From Bradyrhizobium diazoefficiens (GTDB lineage: Bacteria > Pseudomonadota > Alphaproteobacteria > Rhizobiales > Xanthobacteraceae), in assembly GCF_016612535.1 (NCBI RefSeq), contig NZ_JAENXS010000001.1:248001-312000 (forward strand): a stretch of DNA of 64,000 bases, in the 5' to 3' direction. A program made the position numbers and the translations under genes. Numbering within the stretch: position 1 is the stretch's first letter; every line of letters begins with the position of its first letter. The notes beneath the pieces were generated by a model, which searched no databases, was not told where the DNA came from, and saw only the letters and a list, made by a program, of their open reading frames with translations. This document shows positions 1-13,613 of the stretch, one piece after another.

Positions 1-576
1 ATCATCTTCACCTTCGCCGGCGGCGGCCCCTACATCGTGGTGACCCAGATGGGCCGGACCAGCGCCGAATACGGCGCGTGGTTCGCCACGACGGGATTCG
101 CGTATCTGGTCGGCAATCTGCTCTGCGTGCGCTTCGCGCCGCGACACTCGCTGGAGAAACTGATCTGGTTCGGGCTCGGCCTGCAACTCTGCGGCAGCCT
201 GTTGAACCTGCTGTGGAGTTTCAGCGGCTGGAACGAGGCTCCCGCCTGGCTGTTCGGCACGCAGATGATCGTGATGGTCGGCAACGCCTTCGTGATGGCG
301 AATTCCGCAGCCGGCGCCATCAGCATCCGTCCCGAAGCCGCCGGCACTGCGTCAGGTGCGATGGGCTTTCTGCAACAGGGGATCGGCGCCCTGATGTCGC
401 AATTCGGCGCCTATCTCGGCGGCCACTCCGCAACGACGCTGCCGCTGACCTCGGCCGTCCTCGCCGTCTCGCTGCTCTGCGCCTGTACGATGATCTTCGT
501 CGTCCCTCGCCGCGAATTGGTGGTGAGCGAGACGCTGATCGGGCAGGCCGAGGAGGACGAGGCGGGGATGATCTGA
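1..576 (+). CDS. Bcr/CflA-type MFS drug-resistance transporter, C-terminal part
   Basis: The frame is open from the first base, so the start lies outside the window; 191 residues to the stop are visible. They form alternating hydrophobic segments with short polar loops, as in the second half of a 12-helix major facilitator. The stretch ending FAGGGPYIVVTQMG and the later GTASGAMGFLQQGIGA resemble Bcr/CflA (DHA1) proteins, which export drugs or small metabolites by proton antiport. The gene converges on ligA, with a palindromic repeat between them. The family is inferred from the overall pattern; the substrate cannot be told. Confidence 0.75.
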   Translation: MIFTFAGGGPYIVVTQMGRTSAEYGAWFATTGFAYLVGNLLCVRFAPRHSLEKLIWFGLGLQLCGSLLNLLWSFSGWNEAPAWLFGTQMIVMVGNAFVMANSAAGAISIRPEAAGTASGAMGFLQQGIGALMSQFGAYLGGHSATTLPLTSAVLAVSLLCACTMIFVVPRRELVVSETLIGQAEEDEAGMI

Positions 577-596
577 GGGACGGCACGCCCTCTCCT

Positions 597-682
597 CGTC
601 ATTGCGAGCGCAGCGAAGCAATCCAGAATCTTTCCGCGGCGGCAATCTGGATTGCTTCGTCGCAAGAGCTCCTCGCAATGAC
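597..682. repeat. Palindromic intergenic repeat (CGTCATTGCGAGC type)
   Basis: An imperfect inverted repeat begins CGTCATTGCGAGCGCAGCG and ends CTCCTCGCAATGACG. The inner arms AAGCAATCCAGA and TCTGGATTGCTT flank a short GC-rich loop. It fills the space between the converging MFS gene and ligA. Such elements are common between genes of Bradyrhizobium-like genomes and may act as bidirectional terminators. A fragment of the same outer end (GTCATTGCGAGC) recurs near 16269. Confidence 0.75.
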
Positions 683-693
683 GGGGAGAGAGC

Positions 694-4612
<3,919 letters not shown>

Positions 4613-4636
4613 GGAACCAGATTTCCTAGCCGAGAC

Positions 4637-5536
4637 CTAGAGGCCTATCTTCTTGAAGGCCCTGCTCATCCAGGACCCCTGATTCTCGCTCGGTTCGAGA
4701 CCGCCGGATTTTACAAGATTATAGGCGTCCTTGTACCAGCGGCTGTCAGGAAAATTGTGCCCGAGCACGGCCGCCGCCGTCTGGGCCTCGCCGACGATGC
4801 CGATCGCCGTATAGGCCTCGGTGAGCCGATACAGCGCCTCCTCGACGTGGCGCGTGGTCTGGTACTGTGTGACCACGGCCTTGTAGCGGTTGATCGCGGC
4901 CGTATAGTCTTTCTTCTGCATGTAGTAGCGGCCGACGTTCATTTCCTTGCCGGCGAGTTGGTCGCGCGCGCCCTCGATCTTGGCCTTGGCGGAGGTCGCA
5001 TATTCGGACGTCGGATATTTGCGCACCACCTCTTCCAGCGAGGCGATCGCCTTCTCGGTCCGGGCCTGGTCGCGGCTGACATCCGGGATCTGGTCGTAGT
5101 GCGAGGCGGCGATCAGATATTGCGCGTAGGCGGCGTCCGGGCTGCCGGGATGCAGGGTGACGTAGCGGGTCGCAGCGCCGATGCAACCGTCATAGTCACC
5201 GCCCTGGTAGGACGCGTAGGCCGACATCAGCAGCGATTTGCGCGCCCAATCGGAATAGGGATGCTGGCGGTCGACCTCTTCGAACTTCTTGTTCGCCGCC
5301 TTCATGTCCTTCTTTTCGTTCATGAGGAACAGGCCCTCATTGTAGATCTTGTCGGCGGGCTCCTCGACGAAGGTGTCGTCCTTGGCGGTGAACTTGTCCC
5401 AGAGCGCGCCGGTGCCGCAGCCGGCCAGCGGCAGCGCGAGCAGCAACAGGGTTGCCGCCTGGAGCAGCCGGCGGCTCCCGACCGGAGCCTTTGGCGAAAC
5501 CAAGAGATATCCGCGCGTCATACGCTGTGCCGACAT
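4637..5536 (-). CDS. bamD: Outer-membrane assembly lipoprotein BamD
   Basis: A lipoprotein of 299 residues and essential partner of BamA in folding outer-membrane beta-barrels. A signal peptide with hydrophobic run LLQAATLLLLALPLAGC ends in lipobox LAGC, followed by TPR-like repeats (NEGLFLMNEKKDMKAANKKF, AYAQYLIAASHY). ATG at 5536 was chosen. The longer frame to 5632 would put 32 unrelated residues before an already complete signal peptide; ATG at 5521 is an alternative. It follows lpxC after a 244-base gap with no other gene and precedes recN. Confidence 0.94.
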   Translation of the reverse strand: MSAQRMTRGYLLVSPKAPVGSRRLLQAATLLLLALPLAGCGTGALWDKFTAKDDTFVEEPADKIYNEGLFLMNEKKDMKAANKKFEEVDRQHPYSDWARKSLLMSAYASYQGGDYDGCIGAATRYVTLHPGSPDAAYAQYLIAASHYDQIPDVSRDQARTEKAIASLEEVVRKYPTSEYATSAKAKIEGARDQLAGKEMNVGRYYMQKKDYTAAINRYKAVVTQYQTTRHVEEALYRLTEAYTAIGIVGEAQTAAAVLGHNFPDSRWYKDAYNLVKSGGLEPSENQGSWMSRAFKKIGL

Positions 5537-5780
5537 GAATTTAAGACCTGACGCCCTGTGATGCGGTGCCCGCCAGCCCATGATCCCCGTCACGGGCGCG
5601 AAATGTAATCGTGGTGCCTGCCATGCGACCACGTCGGTGTAACCGAAAAACGATCGTTAACCTACCGGATAGGCAGGCATTCCGCCCGGATTAAGGCGAA
5701 CTTGCCGCAATCCCAGGGGATCATGGTTACCAAGAGTTTCCCGGAGAAAGCCGAGCAATTGCCCGCCGCAGCGGGGCTTT

Positions 5781-6743
5781 TCAGGACACGTCCGGCCCGT
5801 AGGCCGCGGCGATCCGGCCGCCAACGATGCCGCTGCCGACTTCGACCACGGGACGCGTGGTGCGGCGGGCCGCCTCGCCCTCGACCACCCGCCAGGCGGT
5901 ACGGTCGGCGAGCAGCGCGGTCAGGACGGCGTGGTTCAGCTTGTGGCCGCCACGCACCGAGCGATAGGCGCCCAGCAGCGGCAGTCCGGCCAGCGCGAGA
6001 TCGCCGATCACGTCCAGCACCTTGTGGCGAGCGCATTCGTCCGCGTAGCGCAGGCCCTCTGGATTGAGGAGCCGCTCTTCATCGAACACGATGGTGTTGT
6101 CGAAGGACGCACCGCGACCGTAGCCCGCGGCCCAGAGCCGCGCCTGATCGCACATCAGACCGAAGGTCCGGGCACGCGCGATATCACGGCGGAAGCGTTC
6201 CGGCACCAACTCGAACGCATAATTCTGCCGGCCGATCACGGGATTAGCGAAGTCGATCTCGATCTGGGCGCGGAAGCCATCGGCATAAGGCCGGATTTCG
6301 CCGAAGGAATCACCGATCGCGACCGAGATCGGCTTTAGAACCTGGATAAAGCGGCGCTGCGCCGACTGAGTTACGATACCGGCCTGATCAATCGCAGCAA
6401 CAAAGGCCGCCGCACTGCCGTCCATGATCGGCACTTCCGCGCCATCGACCTCGATCGTGGCGTTGTCGACGCCCATGCCGCGCAAGGCTGCCAAGACGTG
6501 CTCGGCAGTCGAGACAAGCGGTCCCTCACTGTCGCCCAGCACGGTCGCCAGATCCGTCGCGACCACCTGCTCGGCGGTCGCCTGAATCTCACGGTCGCTT
6601 CCCTCAAGGCCGGTGCGGACAAAAATAAAACCTGCGTCGACAGGTGCAGGTCCAAGCGTGAGGGTGACGGGAAGACCGGAATGAACGCCGACGCCAGCCA
6701 CAGTGGCTTGCGCACGAAGCGTTGTTTGCCGGCTAAATTTCAT
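5781..6743 (-). CDS. lpxC: UDP-3-O-acyl-N-acetylglucosamine deacetylase LpxC
   Basis: A 320-residue cytoplasmic zinc enzyme for the first committed step of lipid A synthesis. The zinc ligands are visible: H82 in STAEHVLAAL, and H240 and D244 in CARHKVLD. H267 in GGHKLNH is the usual catalytic histidine. ATG at 6743 (MKFSRQTTL) fits the family start; the frame is open to 6767 with eight unlike residues. It lies behind ftsZ on the same strand but is separated by about 360 bases including a terminator-like hairpin, so it probably has its own promoter. Confidence 0.97.
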   Translation of the reverse strand: MKFSRQTTLRAQATVAGVGVHSGLPVTLTLGPAPVDAGFIFVRTGLEGSDREIQATAEQVVATDLATVLGDSEGPLVSTAEHVLAALRGMGVDNATIEVDGAEVPIMDGSAAAFVAAIDQAGIVTQSAQRRFIQVLKPISVAIGDSFGEIRPYADGFRAQIEIDFANPVIGRQNYAFELVPERFRRDIARARTFGLMCDQARLWAAGYGRGASFDNTIVFDEERLLNPEGLRYADECARHKVLDVIGDLALAGLPLLGAYRSVRGGHKLNHAVLTALLADRTAWRVVEGEAARRTTRPVVEVGSGIVGGRIAAAYGPDVS

Positions 6744-7105
6744 CAGGAACCGCCCCACTACGACCAACTGCGACTTATACTAGACCCGACTGATCGATCG
6801 AGATCGACCGTCCGAATCTCCGTATCCCCAAGTCACACCAAACCATAGTCACTGCCTCAAACAGCGCCAACTCACGCTTTTTTACCGATTGTTACCCCAA
6901 ACCTGCCGTATTCGCGCCAAGGCTTAACCAAATTGCGCCGGCGTTCAGGGCCATTATCGGCAGCTTTACTGAAACACCCAACAGGTAATTAATGATTTAA
7001 AATCAGTTGCTTGAACGCGCAATCCGGATATACACGAGGCCAAGAGAAAGGTCCCGGCGAGCATCTCACCGGGACCTTTTTGCGTCCGCCCTATTGTAAC
7101 AATCC
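6744..7105. other. ftsZ-lpxC intergenic region
   Basis: A 362-base stretch without a gene. It holds the hairpin at 7047-7081 behind ftsZ and, between about 6770 and 7010, an AT-richer segment that probably contains the lpxC promoter. No convincing -10/-35 pair was identified and no short reading frame stands out. Confidence 0.5.
7047..7081. terminator. Rho-independent terminator behind ftsZ
   Basis: The arms AAAGGTCCCGG and CCGGGACCTTT pair perfectly around an 11-base loop, 25 bases past the ftsZ stop. On the plus strand the stem ends in five Ts. On the minus strand, the direction of ftsZ, the tail is the weaker TTTCTCT. It may work in both directions. Confidence 0.8.
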
Positions 7106-8890
7106 TCAGGTCGCCTGCCGCCGCAGGAAGGCCGGGATATCAAGATGGTCGTCTCCCTGTGGCGCCGGCGCAACAGGTGCCGGGCGGCCGTGGGCGTCCA
7201 GCCCCTGCGGCGCGGGCCGGCGGGCATATTCCGACACCGGTTCGCTGGCTGCGATCTGCTGCGCCACGCTCCGCTGCGGCTTGCGCTCGGGCAGCGCCGG
7301 CATTGCGGGACCGGTGCTACGGGCGGCGATCGGCGCCTCGCTCTCCTCGTCGCGACGGCCGAGGCCGACATTGGCGAGGCGCTGCAGCAGCGACAGGCGG
7401 GTCTTTTGCGGAGTCTCGTCTTCCACCTCGCCACGGGCCTGACGAATCTCGGCCTGGGCCGGCATCGGCAGCTCCTCAAGGCGCGGCATCCGCGGCGCAC
7501 GCGCCGGGGCGCGCTCGGCCTGCGGCGGGATGAAGGTTTCCGGCGTCATTGGCTCGTGCATGGCAAGCGGCGCCTGCTCGGGCTCCGGAAATAGCGTGGG
7601 CTTCTGCGCGATCGGGCGCACGGTGACGTCGCCATAGGTCTGCATCGGTGCGGGCGCCTGCGGAACTTCGGCAACGGCAGCCGCGATGGCCGCAAGGGCC
7701 GCACGCTCGACATTAGGACGCGGCGCGGCCGCTGCTGCGGCCGGGATCTGCGATTCCAGCTTCTGGGCGCGTTCGGCCATGCGCTGATTGTCGGCGCGGA
7801 GGCGCGCGGTCAGGTCGGCGAGACGGCTCTCGGCGGCAGCGGCCGGAGCCGCGGGCGCCTGCTGCACCTGCGGCGCGGCATTCGCGACCGGAGCGCTGGT
7901 GCCCTGGCTGTTGCGGGCGATCGCCGCCTGCTCGATGCCGGTGGCGACGACCGAGACGCGGATCAGACCGTCGAGCGCTTCGTCGAAGGTGGCGCCGACG
8001 ATGATGTTGGCGTCCTGGTCGACTTCCTCGCGAATGCGGGTCGCGGCTTCGTCGACCTCGAACAGGGTCAAGTCCTTGCCGCCCGTGATCGAGATCAGCA
8101 GGCCCTTGGCACCCTTCATCGAGCTGTCGTCGATCAGCGGGTTGGCGATCGCGGCTTCAGCGGCGGTCAGCGCGCGCTTGTCGCCGGAGGCTTCGCCCGT
8201 GCCCATCATCGCCTTGCCCATTTCTCTCATCACCGCTCTCACGTCGGCGAAGTCGAGGTTGATCAGGCCTTCCTTGACCATCAGGTCGGTGATGCAGGCG
8301 ACGCCCGAATAGAGCACCTGGTCGGCCATCGCGAAGGCGTCGGCGAAGGTGGTCTTCTCGTTGGCAACCCGGAACAGGTTCTGGTTCGGGATGATCAGGA
8401 GCGTATCGACGACCTTGTGCAGTTCGTTGATGCCGGCCTCCGCAGTGCGCATCCGGCGCCCGCCCTCGAAGTGGAACGGCTTGGTGACGACGCCGACGGT
8501 GAGGATCCCCATCTCGCGCGCGATCTTGGCGATCACCGGGGCTGCACCGGTGCCGGTGCCGCCGCCCATGCCTGCGGTGACGAACACCATGTTGGCGCCG
8601 GAGAGATGGTCGCGAAGTTCGTCCATCACCTCTTCGGCCGCGGCCGCGCCGACGACCGGCTGCGAGCCTGCGCCCAGGCCTTGCGTCGCCGCCGTGCCCA
8701 TCTGCACGATGCGCTGCGCCTTCGACATCGTCAGCGCCTGCGCATCGGTGTTGGCGACCACGAAGTCGACGCCCTGGAGGCCGGCCGTGATCATGTTGTT
8801 GACGGCGTTGCCGCCGGCACCGCCGACGCCGAATACGGTGATCCGGGGCTTCAGTTCGTGAATATCAGGAACATTGATGCTGATGGTCAT
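7106..8890 (-). CDS. ftsZ: Cell division GTPase FtsZ
   Basis: The tubulin-like GTPase that forms the Z ring. The nucleotide loop [13 protein letters not shown] is at residues 21-33, the signature [10 protein letters not shown] starts at residue 109, and the T7 loop [11 protein letters not shown] follows. The protein is long (594 residues). A variable Ala/Pro/Gln-rich linker of roughly 250 residues precedes the conserved tail [13 protein letters not shown], which binds FtsA and other partners. Such long linkers are usual in alphaproteobacteria. It follows ftsA after 87 bases and ends in a terminator. Confidence 0.98.
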   Translation of the reverse strand: MTISINVPDIHELKPRITVFGVGGAGGNAVNNMITAGLQGVDFVVANTDAQALTMSKAQRIVQMGTAATQGLGAGSQPVVGAAAAEEVMDELRDHLSGANMVFVTAGMGGGTGTGAAPVIAKIAREMGILTVGVVTKPFHFEGGRRMRTAEAGINELHKVVDTLLIIPNQNLFRVANEKTTFADAFAMADQVLYSGVACITDLMVKEGLINLDFADVRAVMREMGKAMMGTGEASGDKRALTAAEAAIANPLIDDSSMKGAKGLLISITGGKDLTLFEVDEAATRIREEVDQDANIIVGATFDEALDGLIRVSVVATGIEQAAIARNSQGTSAPVANAAPQVQQAPAAPAAAAESRLADLTARLRADNQRMAERAQKLESQIPAAAAAAPRPNVERAALAAIAAAVAEVPQAPAPMQTYGDVTVRPIAQKPTLFPEPEQAPLAMHEPMTPETFIPPQAERAPARAPRMPRLEELPMPAQAEIRQARGEVEDETPQKTRLSLLQRLANVGLGRRDEESEAPIAARSTGPAMPALPERKPQRSVAQQIAASEPVSEYARRPAPQGLDAHGRPAPVAPAPQGDDHLDIPAFLRRQAT

Positions 8891-8977
8891 GTTTGCCTCT
8901 CGATCACGCGCGCGTGGGTTCGCCCCGGCCGACGGCCGCGGGAGTTGGTGAAAGTCGGGAATTGCGGAGAAGAGTCA

Positions 8978-10300
8978 TCAGAAGCCCTCGCGTAGCCATC
9001 GTCCGACCTTTCCGAAATAACCGCCGGTCCCTGTCTTGACCTGCTGCCGCGTATGCCGCGGTTCGACATGTTCGTGGTGAACATATTGCGGGTAGACGAG
9101 AAGTCCGGCCGGCACCGCGAACGCGGCGTTCTTCGCCTCGTTGGGCAGCCGGCCGAAACCGAGCGGACGTCCGACCCGCACGGGCCGGCCGAGAATCTGG
9201 GTTCCTAGCTCGACGAGGCCGGTGAGCTGCGAGGCGCCGCCCGAGAGCACGACGCGGCCCTTGGGCTCTGCCGCGAAGGGCGAATCCTTCAGCTTGTCCC
9301 GAACCATTTCGAAGACTTCCTCGGCACGGTGCTTGACGATGTTGGCGATGGTGGCGCGCGAAACGATCTGCGGCAGATCCTGCTCGTCACCGGCCGTCGG
9401 TACAGACATCAGCTCACGCGAGTCCGATCCGCCGGTGAGGACCGTGCCGTATAACGTCTTGATTCGCTCGGCATCGGCAATGGTCGCCGAGAGTCCGCGC
9501 GCGAGATCCATCGTGATGTGTTGCCCGCCGACCGCAAATCCGGCCGCGTGCACGAAGCGGCCGCCGGAAAAGACCGCGATCGTGGTGGTACCCGCGCCCA
9601 TCTCGACCACGGCGGCACCAAGATCGGCCTCGTCATCGGTCAGCACCGACAGGCCGGCCACATAGGGGCTCGCCGCCATGGCTTCGACGTTGAGATGGCA
9701 GCGTTCCACCGCCAGCATCAGATTCCGCGCCACGGTGGCGTCGCAGGTGACGACGTTCATATCGACGCCAAATTGATGCGCGACCATGCCGCGAGGATCG
9801 CGAATGCCCTTGACGCCGTCGAGCGTGTAGCCGACCGGCAGCGCATGCAGCACGGTGCGGCCCTCGCCGGTGGCGTGGCGCATTCCGGTGGAGGTGACGC
9901 GGCTGACATCGGCCGGCGTGACCGCGCCGCCGCGGATATCGGCGGCAGCCTCGACCAGCTGGCCCGCAAGACGACCGCCGGAGACCGACAGCAGCACGGA
10001 CTCGACCCGGACCTTGGCCATTTTCTCGGCAAGCCCTACGGCCTGGCGCACCGCCTGCTCGCATTCGGCGAGGTCGACCACCGCGCCGGCCTTCATGCCG
10101 CGCGACTGGATCTGGCTGTAGCCGATCAGCTCGACCGCATGGGTGCGGTCGCGCAGGGCTTCGCTTGGCGCCGACGGCTTCAGCCGCGCGATCATGCAGG
10201 CGATCTTGCTGGTGCCGATATCGAGACAGGCGACGAGGCCGCCGCGCTTGTGCGGCATCGGGCGCATCTTCGGCGTCTGGGTGCGATCAAGACCGGTCAT
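8978..10300 (-). CDS. ftsA: Cell division protein FtsA
   Basis: A 440-residue actin-like ATPase that tethers FtsZ to the membrane and recruits late division proteins. The phosphate-1 motif ACLDIGTSKIAC lies near residues 24-35, and later ATPase motifs AAVVEMGAGTTTIAVF and VVLSGGASQLTGL are present. The C-terminus GYFGKVGRWLREGF is the expected amphipathic membrane helix. Its start codon overlaps the ftsQ stop by four bases (ATGA), so the two are translationally coupled. An internal ATG (MRPMPHKRGG) is an alternative start. Confidence 0.97.
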   Translation of the reverse strand: MTGLDRTQTPKMRPMPHKRGGLVACLDIGTSKIACMIARLKPSAPSEALRDRTHAVELIGYSQIQSRGMKAGAVVDLAECEQAVRQAVGLAEKMAKVRVESVLLSVSGGRLAGQLVEAAADIRGGAVTPADVSRVTSTGMRHATGEGRTVLHALPVGYTLDGVKGIRDPRGMVAHQFGVDMNVVTCDATVARNLMLAVERCHLNVEAMAASPYVAGLSVLTDDEADLGAAVVEMGAGTTTIAVFSGGRFVHAAGFAVGGQHITMDLARGLSATIADAERIKTLYGTVLTGGSDSRELMSVPTAGDEQDLPQIVSRATIANIVKHRAEEVFEMVRDKLKDSPFAAEPKGRVVLSGGASQLTGLVELGTQILGRPVRVGRPLGFGRLPNEAKNAAFAVPAGLLVYPQYVHHEHVEPRHTRQQVKTGTGGYFGKVGRWLREGF

Positions 10301-11334
10301 GCGGCGTCCCCGGCCTTCTTTTTCTTCTTGTCCTTGAACAGGTCCTCGCGCGCCTTGGCGGCGTCGTCGGACAGCTGCACCACCAGACGATCGGGCAGGC
10401 GCATGTCGACCGCGACGATGTCCTTCGAGAACAGCCTGTCGTCCTTGTCGAGCTTGGAGAGGGCGGCGAGCGCGTTGCCGACGTCCTGCTCGGGCAGGCG
10501 GACGTCGAGGCCGTCCTTCAGCCTCAAATTCCAGCGCCGCTCACCGACGAAGATCGCGGCCTTGGTCGCCGAGTTCACCTGCGGATAGCGCGCGAGCAGC
10601 GCGAGGAAGTCGCGGGCCTGCGTGTCGGCGCCCTTGCCGACCACGAGCGGCAGCGACAGGAACCGGCGCGAGACATAGGGTTCGAGCAGTGCGCCGTCGT
10701 CGGCGATGACGGAGAGCCGGCCGGCCTCCTGCCACAGCGCGAACGCCTTGCGCTCGGTGATCTCGATCATGAGCTGGCCCGGATAGAGCTTCAGCACGGT
10801 CGCATCCGCGATCCAGGGATTGGCCTTGAGCTTGTCGCGGACGCCGTCGGCATCGAGGAACAACAGCGAGGAGCGGCCGCTGACGCCGCCGACCGCGAGG
10901 ATCTCGTCCTGGCTGAGCTGCTTGCGGCCGTTGATCACGACGGAGGTGATGCGGAAGCCAGCCGAATTGGCCATCGCATTGCGCGCGTCGCTGACGGCGG
11001 TGATGAAATCCTGGAGATGGCCGCCCTTGACGATGCCGAGGCCACAGCTGCCGATCAGCAGCAGCACCGTCATGCTGATTCCGACCCGGCGCGGCAGATA
11101 GCGCTCGACCAGCGCGACGATGCGCGGCGGCGGCTCGCGCTCGACGAGGGCCTTGGCCTTGATCTTCTTGATCTTGTCCTTGGCGGCGGCGCGCGTCTCG
11201 TGAAGTCCTTCCCGGCGCCTGTCCTGCACCCACTCGCGCAGAAGCACGACCGCTCCGATAGCGGCCGCCTTCAGGTCAGCTTGGGGCCTCAGCGATCTCA
11301 AAAACGACCGGGTGAGGCTTCCTGCACCATCCAT
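10297..11334 (-). CDS. ftsQ: Cell division protein FtsQ
   Basis: A 345-residue bitopic divisome protein. A basic cytoplasmic segment is followed by one membrane helix (ISMTVLLLIGSCGLGIV, about residues 85-101) and a periplasmic POTRA domain (FRITSVVINGRKQLSQDEI), which links FtsL-FtsB to FtsK and FtsW/FtsI. The C-terminus is lysine-rich (FKDKKKKKAGDAA). The cytoplasmic tail is longer than in enterobacteria, as is common in this class. It overlaps ftsA by four bases; about 350 bases without a gene lie upstream. Confidence 0.94.
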   Translation of the reverse strand: MDGAGSLTRSFLRSLRPQADLKAAAIGAVVLLREWVQDRRREGLHETRAAAKDKIKKIKAKALVEREPPPRIVALVERYLPRRVGISMTVLLLIGSCGLGIVKGGHLQDFITAVSDARNAMANSAGFRITSVVINGRKQLSQDEILAVGGVSGRSSLLFLDADGVRDKLKANPWIADATVLKLYPGQLMIEITERKAFALWQEAGRLSVIADDGALLEPYVSRRFLSLPLVVGKGADTQARDFLALLARYPQVNSATKAAIFVGERRWNLRLKDGLDVRLPEQDVGNALAALSKLDKDDRLFSKDIVAVDMRLPDRLVVQLSDDAAKAREDLFKDKKKKKAGDAA

Positions 11335-11682
11335 TGCACGAGCTCGTCAACAGTTTGCCCGCGACTTCGCGCGGGTCCTGGCGAACATGACGTCTCGGAC
11401 GTGCCGGGCCGGGTAATGGTCTTCGGTAGAAGAAACCGCTCCCCTTCAAAGCGTTCGCCGATCGGGGACAATCCGAAACGGCTCACGCGCCGGCAGCCAA
11501 AACGCCATATGCGCCGCCAGCGTTAACCTTCGGACGTCCTGGTAAACAAAAGGTAAAGTTCGTTAACGCGGGATGCTTTTTGCGCAGGCTGGTGAGGCAG
11601 TTATGCCACGATGTCCGGTATTTTACCGGTTTTGGCCACCAAATCGGCCGTTTCCGCCGGTTCAGCCGTTAACCAATCCTAA
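11335..11682. other. ddl-ftsQ intergenic region
   Basis: 348 bases without a convincing gene. A short hairpin (CCGGTA and TACCGG arms, near 11616-11630) is followed by four Ts on the plus strand. Several GTTAAC-like words occur. The region probably holds a promoter for ftsQAZ, a common internal promoter site in dcw clusters, but no clear box could be fixed. Confidence 0.4.
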
Positions 11683-12669
11683 CTATTTCCGCACCTGCCG
11701 CGCGGCCAGCTCGATCAGGCCGTGGAGGAAGTCCACGAACGCGATGCCTTCGGCTTTCAGCGCCTTGGGGTAGAGCGAGGACTTGGTCAGCCCGGGCAGC
11801 GTGTTGGTTTCGAGATAGATCAGCCCCTTCGCCGAGACGATGAAGTCGGAGCGGGAATAACCGGTGCAGGACATCGCCCGATGCGCCAGCATCGCCTGCG
11901 TCTTGAGCGCGGCGGTGACCTCGGCGGTGAAGCGGCCGGGGCAGATCTCCTGGGTTGTCGACAGCAGATATTTTGCGGCGTAGTCGAAATTGCCCTCGCC
12001 CGGAATGATCTCGATCGGCGGCAATGAGATGAGCGACCCGTCCGGCCGCTCCAGCACGCCGCAGGTCGCCTCCACGCCGGCGATGTAGGGCTCGATCACG
12101 TACTCCTCGTGCTTTGCAGCATTGCGGACGGCGACAAGATCCTGCTTGGCGTTGACGAAGATCAGGCCATAGCTCGAGCCGTCGCGCGCCGGCTTTGCGA
12201 TCAGCCGTCCGTATTCGGCGAAGGCGTCGTCGATGTCGTCGAGCGCGATGCCCAGGGGCGGCGTCACGCCACCGAGCGCGGCAAAGCGCTTGGCCGCGAT
12301 CTTGTCGAAGGCGAGATGCGAGGAGGCCGAGCCGGAGCCGGTGAACGGCACGCCGCGCGTCTCGCACATCACCTGCAATTCGCCGTTCTCGGCGCATCCG
12401 CCATGCAGGCTCAGCACGAGGACGCGGTCTTCCGCCTTGGCCTGGTCGAGCGCCTGCGCGAGCGGAATGCCTGATGTGCCCGGCTTGAACTCATCCTCGA
12501 ACGGACGGGCATGTTCGAGCAGCTGCCTGGACTGCACGACGTGCACCTTGTCCTCGACGTCCCACCACCAGAGATCGGCCTCAGGCAACGCCTGATGCAG
12601 CGCCTGGGCTGAGGCGACGGAAACCAGACGCTCGCGGTTGGAGCCGCCGAAGAGGATGGTGGTGCGCAT
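11683..12669 (-). CDS. ddl: D-alanine--D-alanine ligase, divergent form
   Basis: An ATP-grasp enzyme of 328 residues making the D-Ala-D-Ala dipeptide for MurF. Visible motifs are ILFGGSNRERLVSVAS at the N-terminus, LHGGCAENGELQ, KPARDGSSYGL, CTGYSRSDFIV and, near the end, ETNTLPGLTKSSLYPKA. Several depart from the common Ddl forms (for example LHGGCAENG rather than LHGxxGEDG), but the C-terminal metal and substrate motif is intact. ATG at 12669 with a GAGAGA-like ribosome site was chosen; the frame to 12732 would overlap murB by 44 bases. It sits between murB and ftsQ. Confidence 0.9.
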   Translation of the reverse strand: MRTTILFGGSNRERLVSVASAQALHQALPEADLWWWDVEDKVHVVQSRQLLEHARPFEDEFKPGTSGIPLAQALDQAKAEDRVLVLSLHGGCAENGELQVMCETRGVPFTGSGSASSHLAFDKIAAKRFAALGGVTPPLGIALDDIDDAFAEYGRLIAKPARDGSSYGLIFVNAKQDLVAVRNAAKHEEYVIEPYIAGVEATCGVLERPDGSLISLPPIEIIPGEGNFDYAAKYLLSTTQEICPGRFTAEVTAALKTQAMLAHRAMSCTGYSRSDFIVSAKGLIYLETNTLPGLTKSSLYPKALKAEGIAFVDFLHGLIELAARQVRK

Positions 12670-12688
12670 GTTCTCTCGTCGCCTCAGG

Positions 12689-13609
12689 TTAGTCGGGAAT
12701 TCCAATCCGCTTGATTTCCCAGTGTAGCTCAATTCCGGAATTTGCCTTCACACGTTCGCGCACCGTCTCGCCTAGTGTCTCGATGTCGTGCGCGGTGGCA
12801 TCGCCCGTGTTGATCAGGAAATTGCAGTGCATCTCCGAGACCTCAGCGCCGCCGACGCGCAAGCCGCGACAGCCGGCAGCGTCAACCAGCTTCCAGGCGG
12901 AATGGCCCGGCGGATTCTTGAAGGTCGAGCCACCGGTCTTTTCGCGGATCGGCTGCGCCGTCTCGCGATGGGCCTGCACCTCCGCCATGCGCGCGCGGAT
13001 CGCCTCCGCATCCCTGATCTCGCCGCGAAAGCGCGCGGACGTGAAGATGATGGAGGGATCCACGCCACTGTTGCGGTAGACGAATTTCATGTCGGCGTTA
13101 GAGAGGGCGTGCTTGGTGCCGTCGCGCCCGACGCCGCGCGCTTCGATCAGCACGTCCTTGGTCTCGCCGCCATTGGCGCCCGCATTCATGCGCAGCGCAC
13201 CGCCGATGGTGCCGGGAATGCCGAAATAGAATTCGAGCCCGCCGATATTGGCACTCGCCGCCACTTCCGCCACGCGCTTGTCGAGCACGGCCGCACCGGC
13301 GGTGACGATATCGCCGCTCGCGGCTGCCTCGCCGAAAGCGCGCGGCGCAAGCCGGATCACGACGCCCGCAATGCCGCCGTCACGCACGATGAGGTTGGAG
13401 CCGACGCCGACGACATAGACGGGAATGTCGCTGGCGAGATGCGCGAGAAAATAGGCGAGATCATCCTCATCCGCCGGCGTGAACAGCACCTGCGCCGGGC
13501 CGCCGACGCGAAACCAGGTGAGTTCGGCGAGCGACTGCTTGGCGAGCAGCCGGCCACGAAGTTGCGGCATCGCGGCCTTGAGTTCGGGCGTGATATCGGG
13601 GAAGCCCAC
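12689..13609 (-). CDS. murB: UDP-N-acetylenolpyruvoylglucosamine reductase MurB
   Basis: A 306-residue FAD enzyme that reduces enolpyruvyl-UDP-GlcNAc to UDP-MurNAc. The N-terminal FAD domain shows [16 protein letters not shown] and [34 protein letters not shown] is the FAD-binding signature, and [10 protein letters not shown] carries the catalytic serine. The length and absence of an extra loop fit the short type found in alphaproteobacteria. It starts four bases after the murC stop and ends 19 bases before ddl, so it is within one transcript. Confidence 0.97.
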   Translation of the reverse strand: MGFPDITPELKAAMPQLRGRLLAKQSLAELTWFRVGGPAQVLFTPADEDDLAYFLAHLASDIPVYVVGVGSNLIVRDGGIAGVVIRLAPRAFGEAAASGDIVTAGAAVLDKRVAEVAASANIGGLEFYFGIPGTIGGALRMNAGANGGETKDVLIEARGVGRDGTKHALSNADMKFVYRNSGVDPSIIFTSARFRGEIRDAEAIRARMAEVQAHRETAQPIREKTGGSTFKNPPGHSAWKLVDAAGCRGLRVGGAEVSEMHCNFLINTGDATAHDIETLGETVRERVKANSGIELHWEIKRIGIPD

Positions 13610-13613
13610 TGCC

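Noticed and set aside
5537..5780. Possible small gene between lpxC and bamD
   Set aside because: Frames there are short or belong to shadows; nothing with a start and ribosome site stands out.
10165..11526. 453-codon plus-strand frame opposite ftsQ
   Set aside because: Antisense shadow running into the intergenic region.
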